From Bacteroidales bacterium UBA1187 (lineage in GTDB: Bacteria > Bacteroidota > Bacteroidia > Bacteroidales > Paludibacteraceae), in assembly GCA_002309835.1 (NCBI GenBank), contig DBYL01000024.1:10987-27860 (forward strand): a stretch of DNA of 16,874 nucleotides. The letters are read 5' to 3'. How positions within the stretch are numbered: position 1 is the stretch's first letter; each line of letters opens with the position of its first letter. Positions 6,957 through 15,600 of this stretch are shown here, piece by piece. The translations under genes and the position numbers were made by a program. The notes beneath the pieces were generated by a model. It saw nothing but the letters and a program-made list of their open reading frames with translations, ran no database searches and was not told where the DNA came from.

Positions 6957-8059
6957 ACGTTAAAGAGGAAATGCATGATATCGCCATCTTGGACGAGATA
7001 GTCTTTTCCTTCGGTAGCTAACTTACCGGCAGCGCGGCATTGTGCTTCTCCTCCGAGGGCGATGAAATCGGTATATTTGATTACTTCGGCACGGATGAAT
7101 CCGCGTTCAAAATCCGTATGGATGACTCCAGCGCACTGCGGTGCTTTCGCTCCAGCTTTGAAGGTCCATGCGCGTACCTCGTCGCTACCGGCGGTAAGGA
7201 ACGTACGGAGGTTGAGTAGCGCGTACGCTGCTTTGATGAGTCGGTTGACACCGGATTCCTGTAGACCGATCTCCTCGAGGAACATCTGTCGCTCCTCGTA
7301 GGTCTCCAGTTCGGCTATCTCGCTCTCAATTTTCGCTGCCAATACGAGTACTTGTGCGTCTTCATCTTTGACGGCTTCGCGCACCTGCTCTACATAAGCG
7401 TTACCGGTGACGGCCGAAGCCTCATCGACGTTGCAGACGTACATGACAGGTTTATTGGTCAGCAAAAAGAGGTCTTTGGCTGCCGCCTCCTGGTCTTTGT
7501 TATCCAGTTCCACCGTCCGGGCATTCTTGCCTTGCGACAGCGCCTCGCGATATTTGACAAGCACCTCGAGTTGCAGTTTGGCATTCTTGTCGCCGCCCGC
7601 TTTCGCTGCTTTCTCGCATTTTTGGATACGGGATTCAACGGTCTCCAGGTCCTTGAGTTGCAGTTCGGCATCGATAATCTCTTTGTCGCGCACGGGGTTC
7701 ACACTACCGTCTACATGCACAACATTCTCATCATCGAAGCAACGCAGCACATGGATGATAGCGTCCGTCTCGCGGATGTTGGCGAGGAACTTATTTCCCA
7801 GCCCTTCACCCTTGCTGGCCCCCTTGACAAGACCGGCAATATCAACGATCTCCACGGTGGTGGGAATGATACCACGTTCTGGTTTACATATCTCACCGAG
7901 TTTGATAAGTCTCTCATCGGGCACGGTGATGACACCTACGTTCGGTTCGATAGTGCAGAAGGGGAAATTCGCGCTCTGCGCCTTCGCGTTACTAAGACAG
8001 TTAAAGAGGGTACTCTTGCCTACATTCGGCAACCCCACTATTCCACATTGTAATGACAT
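6953..8059 (-). CDS. ychF: Redox-regulated ATPase YchF (Obg-like ATPase, OLA1 family)
   Basis: The 368-residue protein is full length for the family. The P-loop GLPNVGKST is at residues 9-17, DIAG supplies the G3 motif, and the G4 position reads NVDE (N210-E213) instead of NKxD. That replacement is the known reason YchF prefers ATP over GTP. A coiled-coil insertion (about 130-170) and a C-terminal TGS domain (about 285-368, ending DGDIMHFLFNV) complete the family layout. YchF binds ribosomes and is linked to translation and oxidative-stress responses. It is a core gene, so this part of the window is chromosome backbone. The promoter lies at 8087-8117. Confidence 0.97.
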   Translation of the reverse strand: MSLQCGIVGLPNVGKSTLFNCLSNAKAQSANFPFCTIEPNVGVITVPDERLIKLGEICKPERGIIPTTVEIVDIAGLVKGASKGEGLGNKFLANIRETDAIIHVLRCFDDENVVHVDGSVNPVRDKEIIDAELQLKDLETVESRIQKCEKAAKAGGDKNAKLQLEVLVKYREALSQGKNARTVELDNKDQEAAAKDLFLLTNKPVMYVCNVDEASAVTGNAYVEQVREAVKDEDAQVLVLAAKIESEIAELETYEERQMFLEEIGLQESGVNRLIKAAYALLNLRTFLTAGSDEVRAWTFKAGAKAPQCAGVIHTDFERGFIRAEVIKYTDFIALGGEAQCRAAGKLATEGKDYLVQDGDIMHFLFNV

Positions 8060-8073
8060 TTTGTTTTAATTTG

Positions 8074-8093
8074 ACTTTTGCGGGTGCAAAAGT
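8074..8093. promoter_or_regulatory. Inverted repeat across the ychF transcription start
   Basis: Arms ACTTTTGC (8074-8081) and GCAAAAGT (8086-8093) are perfect reverse complements with a GGGT spacer. On the minus strand one arm contains most of the -7 element, and the symmetry centre falls at the predicted transcription start, so it would act as a DNA site rather than as a transcribed hairpin. This is the same arrangement as at 142-164, with a different sequence beyond the shared TTGCAC core. Confidence 0.45.
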
Positions 8094-8117
8094 ACTGCTT
8101 TTTTTTGAATTGTGCAA
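8087..8117 (-). promoter_or_regulatory. Bacteroidota-type promoter of ychF
   Basis: Read on the minus strand, TTG (8117-8115) is followed 20 nt later by TACTTTTG (8094-8087), a full match to TAnnTTTG. The predicted start of transcription is near 8082, giving a leader of about 22 nt to ATG 8059. The -33 element has only three of the four consensus bases. Confidence 0.7.
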
Positions 8118-8145
8118 GTTAATCGCTCAATTTTAGGCGTTTCTT

Positions 8146-8272
8146 TTATACTTCAAAGAATCCAAGTTGCGAGATTGCTGTCAATATGCGATTGACTACG
8201 CGCAGCGAGGTTGCCCACTCGCATGATCTTTGCTTTCAGCCCTTTGCGCGCTACTGCATCGAGGATGAGTCG
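8146..8272 (-). pseudogene. Remnant of a second NRPS terminal reductase domain, internally deleted
   Basis: On the minus strand 8272-8198 reads RLILDAVARKGLKAKIMRVGNLAAR, against RLILDAVALHGLSAKIMRVGNLAAR at residues 2228-2252 of the intact NRPS. By hand count about 59 of 74 bases agree (compare 10191-10118). In a frame displaced by one base, 8199-8146 then reads VVNRILTAISQLGFFEV and stops, matching YVERMLTAIGGFGFFE at the NRPS C-terminus. About 150 residues between the two segments are missing and the join is out of frame. No similarity is seen in the 24 bp between the MATE stop and 8272. This is the scar of a homologous NRPS gene, or of a duplicated end of the present one, not a functional gene. 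Confidence 0.85.
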
Positions 8273-8296
8273 AATAGTATTTTTCTCATTGCATCG

Positions 8297-9604
8297 TTAT
8301 TTCAGTTTGAACTCTACGTGTCCTATCTTATGGAAGAGGAAGATGAGGGCGGCTTCGATGGCGTAAGCGATGAGGTAACTGTACCAGAGTTGTTCGGGTG
8401 CGTATCGACCCATGAGCCAGAGCACCGGAATAACAGTCAGCGAGAGCGCCAACGAGATGAAGAGCGCTATCTTGTGGTAGCCGTAGAGCTTGTAGACAAT
8501 CATGAGGGTATAGATATAGCAGAACGGGATGAAACTGAGGGCGAAGATACGCAATGCATGTACACTCTCTGCTATCAGTTCTTGTTCGTCTGCTCCAAAC
8601 AGCCGAGCCACTTCTTCCGGGAAAAGCCAGATAGCCACACAGGTAATGAGCATCGCAATGGTGATGAACCGGAAAGACTTGCGTAGTACCCACCAGAAAG
8701 TTTGACTGTCGCCTTTGCCCACCTGGATGGAACCCAGCGACTGAAGCGTGCGACAGGTTCCAGAAAGGAAGAGATTGTATATCTGCAGCAGGTTCATACA
8801 GACGGAGAAGGCAAAGATGCCGACGCGTCCCATCGACCCCAGCACGATGCTGTTGGCGCTATAGAGTAGCACAGTTAGACAGATCGAAGCAGCGGCAAGA
8901 GGCAGGCCTTGCGAGATAATATCTCGCATGAGACCGGCTGCGCCTGACAGACGGATTTTCAGGTGGTTCTCCGGGTAGAAGAAATGGCGGGACATGATAG
9001 CGATGCCAACCACGTGACCAAGCACGGTAGCGGCAGACGAGCCTTCTATACCCCATCCTAACCATTTGATAAAGACAATATCGAGGAACAGGTTGACGGC
9101 ATTGTCGATGAGAATGGCTATGGAAACCCATCGCGGACTACCATCTACGCCGACCATCGTCGCCAATGCCCATGAAGCCATATACATCGGTGCACCGAGC
9201 AGCATGGGAAAGAGATAGTCGTGCAGACCTCCATACAGCAGTTCGTTTTTACAAAGCAAACTTGTAAGCTGATCCGTGAAGAACACGCCGCAGAGCGTCA
9301 CCAGCAGTCCGAACGCCAAGCAACTCGCCGTAGAGAGTGTGAAGATAGAGGCGGCACGCTCGTGGTCCTTCTTGCCCAATTCCATACCCACCAGCATACC
9401 TGCTCCTGTAGAGAGCAGCATGCTGACGGTGAACATGAACTGCGTGACGGGTTTGGAGAGGTTGATGGCACTCACGCCATCTTCGCCAATCAGGTTACCC
9501 ACGATGACGGCATCCACCACATTGCCCAGACACGCGGAGAGGGCAATGAGGATGGAGGACCACAAAAATCGTCTGAACTCAGTATTAAAAGCTTTCTTAT
9601 CCAT
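8297..9604 (-). CDS. MATE-family multidrug / natural-product efflux transporter
   Basis: This 435-residue integral membrane protein has the two-fold MatE layout with about twelve membrane segments. The N-terminal LSACLGNVVDAVIVGNLIGEDG (about 18-40) and VSMLLSTGAGMLVGMELGKKD are typical of the DinF/NorM-like branches, in which H+ or Na+ influx drives substrate export. Its ATG lies 2 bp after the NRPS stop codon, so the two genes are almost certainly one transcript. The most economical role is export of, or self-protection against, the NRPS product. Substrate assignment is by context only. No convincing hairpin terminator follows it; the remnant reductase fragment does. Confidence 0.92.
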   Translation of the reverse strand: MDKKAFNTEFRRFLWSSILIALSACLGNVVDAVIVGNLIGEDGVSAINLSKPVTQFMFTVSMLLSTGAGMLVGMELGKKDHERAASIFTLSTASCLAFGLLVTLCGVFFTDQLTSLLCKNELLYGGLHDYLFPMLLGAPMYMASWALATMVGVDGSPRWVSIAILIDNAVNLFLDIVFIKWLGWGIEGSSAATVLGHVVGIAIMSRHFFYPENHLKIRLSGAAGLMRDIISQGLPLAAASICLTVLLYSANSIVLGSMGRVGIFAFSVCMNLLQIYNLFLSGTCRTLQSLGSIQVGKGDSQTFWWVLRKSFRFITIAMLITCVAIWLFPEEVARLFGADEQELIAESVHALRIFALSFIPFCYIYTLMIVYKLYGYHKIALFISLALSLTVIPVLWLMGRYAPEQLWYSYLIAYAIEAALIFLFHKIGHVEFKLK

Positions 9605-9606
9605 TT

Positions 9607-12600
9607 TTATTCAAAGAATCCGAAACCACCGATGGCAGTGAGCATACGTTCTACATAGTCCCACGAAGTGGGTGACCACGAGAAGCCGAGGCGATAAAGG
9701 ACTTGGGTGGTGTAGTCGTTGTCGCGTTGTACATCCGCCGTCTTTTGTCCGTGTCCCATGTCTTGGTATGCCAAGAGGGCCGCCATCTGTTTAGCTTTCT
9801 GCGGGTCTTGTCCGGCTTCGTCCATCGCCTTTTGGAACTCTTCCTGCTCCACGAAACGAATGCCTTCGCCGATGGAGGTCAGTCCGGCAAGCACATCGCC
9901 CAGGAACTGGCCGTGGATATTATACGGATGGAAGACCGTACACTCTTTCGGCGTAGTAGCCAGCAGGACGATGGCATGCGCCACCTCGTTGATCGGTGAG
10001 AACTCGACCTTCTTATTGCGCAACGCGTAGGGGCAGCAACCAAGCATGTGGTAGATACGGATACGTCCCATGAACGAGTTGGTGGAGAAATTAGCTTGGA
10101 ACTCACCATCGGTAGAACGCGCGGCAAGGTTGCCGACACGCATAATCTTGGCACTCAGGCCGTGTAGCGCTACAGCATCAAGGATGAGTCGCTCCGCCAT
10201 GTACTTGGAGTAGATATACTGGTTGCCGAGGAACTGCCCCATATAGAGTCGTTGCTCGGTATAGACATCCTCCTTGATCTCGCCTACCCACAGACCTCGT
10301 GTGCTGGCAGTGGATACATGGACCAGTTTGGCTCCGGTTTTGATACAGAACTCGACACACCGCTGCGCACCTCCGATATTGACATCCTCTATCTCCGTAC
10401 CTTCGCTGAAGTGCTTTACAACGGCGGCACAATTGAAGACGGTGTTAATCGGCTGTTGACCAAGGCCTTGACATTGGCTAATATCGTTCGTCACGTCGCC
10501 GAGGACGATATGCAGGCGTTTGCCGAACAGGTCCTTGTAGGCATTGGAGAAATAGTAATAGAGAAGCGTTCGCAGACGACTCTCTGCCGCCTCTACGGAC
10601 TTACCGCGCACCATGCAGTAGATATTCTCGGCATCGCTATCGATGAGGTCATGCAGAATATGAATACCCAGATAACCGGTCGAACCAGTGATGAGCACGT
10701 TGCCTAAAGGTTGGCATTGGCCCTGGCGTTCCCCTTTGCGGAAAACATCGAGGGTGTTGCGCTGCAGCAGGTTGTTGATAGCGGTGTAGTCGAAATGGTC
10801 CACTTTCTCATCATTGACAATAGGTTTGGCACTTTCGCCAAGGAGTTCTGCCAGTTGTCGCGGCGTCGGATGCGCGAACACATCTCCATAGGAGACATGC
10901 TTGGAGGCCTTGTCCGCTTCGATGATGACGCGGGTGACGACGAGTGAGGTACCGCCCAGTTCGAAGAAGTTATCTGTCGCTCCTACTTTGTCGAGTTGGA
11001 GGATATTCGCAAAGATCTCGCAGAAGATCTTTTCGGTCTCGTTCGCCGGCGCTTCGTAGTCACCAGAGAGTGCCAGCTCAGGTTCGGGCAGGTTCTTGAT
11101 ATCGGTCTTACCGTTCGGTGTGATAGGCATCTTATCCATTTGCTTGTAGGCCGTCGGCACCATATACTTGGTCAGCGTCTTACCCAGTTCGATTTTGAGC
11201 GATGGGATGTCTATCGGACGATCGGCGGTGAAGTATGCACAGAGGTGCTCGATGCCTTTGATTTTGCCTATCTTGACCACTGCGACCTTGATGCCTTCGA
11301 CGGCTGCCAAAGCGGCTTCCACTTCGCCCAGTTCGATACGCAGACCGCGCAGTTTGATTTGGTTGTCGGTTCGGCCGAGAATGACCACATCGCCTTCTTC
11401 GGTCCAACGAGCATAGTCACCGGATTTGTAGATACGATAACCCTTGTAATCGATGAACCGTTCGGCGGTCATCTCGGGTAAGTCGTTGTAACCGGAAGCT
11501 ACACCGATACCACCAATATAGAGTTCGCCTACTACGCCTGCGGGCAGTTCGTTGCCATCGTTATCCACGATGAACTCATGGTAGTTGAGCAGCGGACGTC
11601 CGACGCTCACGCGGTCGGTATGCGTCAGTTCCTTACAGTTAGACGAGACGGTGATCTCCGTCGGACCATAAGTGTTGAAAATACGGGCATTGGGAGCCGC
11701 AGCACGCAGTTTGTCGAGCAGTCCGTCGGCGTATTTCTCGCCACCGCACATGATGACGTGACACTGACCGATAGCTTTGACGAAGTCCTCTAACTCCATG
11801 TATTGCAGCATACGGGATGGTGTGGCGTTGATGGCGTCGGCACCCGTGCGCTTGAATAGGTCGGCCAACATAGCTGCATTCTTCGTCTCTTCTTCATTGG
11901 CTATGACGGCGGTCTTGCCGTTAAAGAGGGCACCACCGAACTCTTTCATACTCATATCGAAGGAAAGGGTCGTCACGCACAGGACGGCATGTACGGTCTC
12001 TGCAATAGCGTGGATATGCGTATTGGCGGGATGGTTGTAAAGGTAGTTGGCAATGCTCTCATGGCGCAACATAACACCCTTCGGTTTGCCGGTCGAACCG
12101 GAGGTGTAGATGAGGTAACAGAGATCTTGCGGTGTGATACCTGCGTCCACGGGTGCCTCGTTCGGTTCGGCGAGCAGTTCATCTACATCGATGGCGTTGG
12201 GGAAGTCTGCCAGGCGATCTGCCGTGGTGATGACGAAGGGCGCATGGCTATCGTTGAGGATATGCTGGATTCGCTCCGTCGGGTACTCGGGGTCGCAAGG
12301 GATATAGGCACATCCTGCCTTCATGACACCGAAGATAGAGAGGAAGACCTTGGATGTACGCGGCAAGAGCAGTGCTACGCGACTACGCTTAGCGACTCCA
12401 CGAGCTCGTAAGGCATTCGCAATGCGATTGGTGAGGGCATCGAACTGCTTATAAGTGTACGATGCATCGCAGGCTACAAGCGCCAAGGCGTCCGGCGTCT
12501 TCTTCGCATAGAAAGGAATGCACTCATGGTAGTAGTGGAAGGGCACTTCGGCTGTAGCCACTTCGCGCATACGGCTCAGTTCGGCCTCTTGTGCAGCACT

Positions 12601-15600
12601 GATGATAGAGAGCTTGCGCAGTTTGGCAGCCGGTTCGGCTATCATCCGTTCGGCTACGGCCACGATGCTGTCTGCCAGGCCTTGCGCCGCACGCGCCGAA
12701 TAACGGGCATCGTCGTATTGAACGACCACACCGCGACTCTCTATCTTGATGTTAATCGGGAACTTCGGAACATTCAGTTCGAGCAGTTCCTGTCCGATAG
12801 GCTGACCGTTGACTTTATACTCCGAGAGCACACCAACTTGATACGCATAAGCGATGGCCGGCACAAAACCAAAGTCGGCATTGATACGCGCAAACGGATA
12901 GTTCTCATGCTCGAGGGTTGTATCGAAGGTGGTGCTGACTTGCTTGAGGTAGTCGGCTACCGTGCCTTCATCGATCTTGAGACCGATAGCAAGAGTATTA
13001 ACGAACATACCGATGGTATCGGCTATCTTAAGGTTCGAACGACCGCTACTGATGGTGGAGAGGAAGACGTCGTGATTGTTGGTATAACGCGAAACTACAT
13101 AGCTTACTGCCGCCAGATAGAGGTGTGCGGCTGTTATCTCGTGCTTGCGGCAGAAAGCAGCCACTTGCTCGTGAGGAGCCACACAAACGGCTTCGCCGAT
13201 AAGACCTTGTTCGGTCGTTTTAGGCAGGTCAGAAGGAATCTCACTCGCACTCTCGAAGTTAGCCAATTTCTCGGCGAAGAATGCCTTGGCAGCCGCAAAC
13301 TCTTCGGACTCTTCCGCGCGTTGCTGGTCAGCCACGAATTGCAGGTAAGTATAAGACTCTTTCTCTATCGTTTGACCTTCGAGCGCGGCACTCAGTTGAC
13401 GTATAAAGAGGTCTGCCGAACCACCGTCAAAGATGAGGTGATGGGTATCCATGAGCAGATGCACGCCGCTTTCGGTCTTGACTACTTCGAATCGATAGAG
13501 CGGTGCTTTGCTGAGATTGAAAGGTTGCACGAACTCTGTCTTATGCGTAGCCAATTGCGCATCCGTCATCTCGGAAATGGGCACTTCCACGGGCACCCTG
13601 TCTGCAAGCGTCTGGATAATGGAGTCACCTTTGGTGGTAAAATGAATATGCATCTCAGGGTGCGCTTCCACAAGATTGGTAACAGCTTTTGCTACTTGCT
13701 CCGCCGTAATGCCGGCAGGATAAGAAAGTAGGTACGGGATGTTGTAAATGGTCGAAGTCGGATTCTTGAGACATTCGAAATAGACACCCGTTTGAGCATA
13801 AGATAAAGGACCGCTCGTTACACTCCAGGTCTGACCTAGACCGCTTACGCTGACAGACCGCTCCGCTTTAGGACCGGCTTCGCCTGTAAGAAGCGCTGCA
13901 AGGATCTCATTCTCAATGGACTGGATAGAACCGCCTTTAACGAGGGCTTTGGAGTTGAGGGTGATGCCGAAGCGTTTATTGACCTGTACGGCCAGTTTGA
14001 TGGACGAGATAGAGGTTAGGCCAACATAACCCAAGATAGTCGTCACACCGAAGTCTTCGGTATTGACGATCTTGGCTATCATATCATGCAATTCCTGCTC
14101 CAGCACATTCATCGGCACGTTGGATTCTTCCACCGCCGCAGCTTTCTTCTCCGGAATAGGCAGCGCTTTCTTATTGACCTTCTGATTTTGATTCAAAGGA
14201 ATCTTATCTATCTGCATCGTCACTGCCGGCACCATATACGGCGGTTTGCGATCCATGATAAAGGCATTGAGCGCCTGGATATCTATCTTCTCATCACTCA
14301 CGATGTAGGCAGCGATGAACTTACCGCCACCTTCTTCATCAAAGGCTTGCACGGTCACATCCTTGATGCCCGGGAACTCACGAATGACGGCTTCTACCTC
14401 TTTGAGTTCGATACGGAAACCGCGAATCTTAACTTGTCCGTCCCGGCGGCCTACGAACGAGATATTGCCATCCGGCAAGTACCTTACTATATCACCCGTG
14501 CGATACACGCGCGCATACTTGTCATCAGTAGCAAACGGATTGGCGATATACACTTCGGTCGTCTTCTCAGGTCGGTTGAGGTAGCCTCGACTGACCTGCG
14601 GACCGGCAATCCATAGTTCGCCGGCGGCACCAATCGGCAGCCGGTGCCCCTGCGTATCGACGATATAGAGACGCGTGTTATCCAGCGCTTTACCGATAGG
14701 TATATTATTGAGTTTGGTCTTCACCGGATAGCAGGTCTCCAGAATAGTGGTCTCGGTAGGACCGTATCCGTTATGCAGCGTATAGCCCTGCGGAGGAACA
14801 AGCGAAGCTAATTTCTCACCACCCGTCGTGAAATGCTTCAACGAATGATTCTCAATCGTCGTAGCGAATTGATAGGCCACTTGTGTCGTCATGAACGCAT
14901 TCGTGATACCTTCGCGCTCGAAATAATCATTCATCGCAATCAGGTCCAAACGCATCTCTTCAGGGATAATATACACCGTCGCCCCCTTTGTTAAGGCGGG
15001 ATACATATCAAACATACAAGCGTCAAAGCCGTAGGATGCGTAAGCAGTCACTTTATCCGTTTCCTGCAAGTCATAGTAACGGTGGTACCAATGAATGAAC
15101 GCCACCAGGTTAGCATGCGTTAACTGACAGCCTTTCGGCACACCCGTCGAACCGCTCGTATAGAGCATGATGAATAAATCCGAAGGACTTATGATTGGTA
15201 ATTGGTCATTGGTCATTGGTAATGGGGCAAGGTCCTTAGTGAGCAGCACCTCTCCCTTATACTCATCCACGATCGGACGTAACTCTTCATCGGCAATCAG
15301 CAACGATGCGTTGGCGTCTTGCATCATGAAGTTCAGTCGCTCCTTGGGGTAGGTGGGGTCAAGCGGTTGGTACGCGCATCCGGCTTTGAGCACACCGAGC
15401 GATGCCATCACCATCCACTCCGAACGGTTGATCAGAACAGAGACAACCTGTTCTTTCGACTTTCGACTTTCGACTTTTGACTGAACCCTCGCCGCAATCG
15501 CATCGCTGATACGATCCACTTCCCGATAGGTGAAGCGTTTATCACCATACGCCACGGCGATATTATCCGGTGTCTTGGCGGCTTGGGCGCGGAAGAGCGA

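Noticed and set aside
7352..8069. Two long plus-strand open frames (220 and 233 codons) opposite ychF
   Set aside because: Both are antisense shadows of the strongly conserved ychF gene and resemble no family I recognise.
8101..8135. Terminator for the NRPS-MATE operon (AATTG/CAATT hairpin near 8108-8132)
   Set aside because: The stem is only five base pairs with a 15-nt loop, and the region overlaps the ychF promoter.
8186..8686. Plus-strand open frame of 166 codons spanning the gap
   Set aside because: Its start lies in the NRPS remnant and the rest is antisense to the MATE gene; it is composition-driven.
12526..13731. A 401-codon open frame on the plus strand
   Set aside because: It is antisense to the second condensation domain of the NRPS, has no recognisable motifs, and arises from the codon bias of the real gene.
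13800..13875. Another tandem array in the T1-C2 linker (two AGACCGCT copies)
   Set aside because: The copies are not evenly spaced and no constant unit can be written, so it is at most a degenerate repeat.
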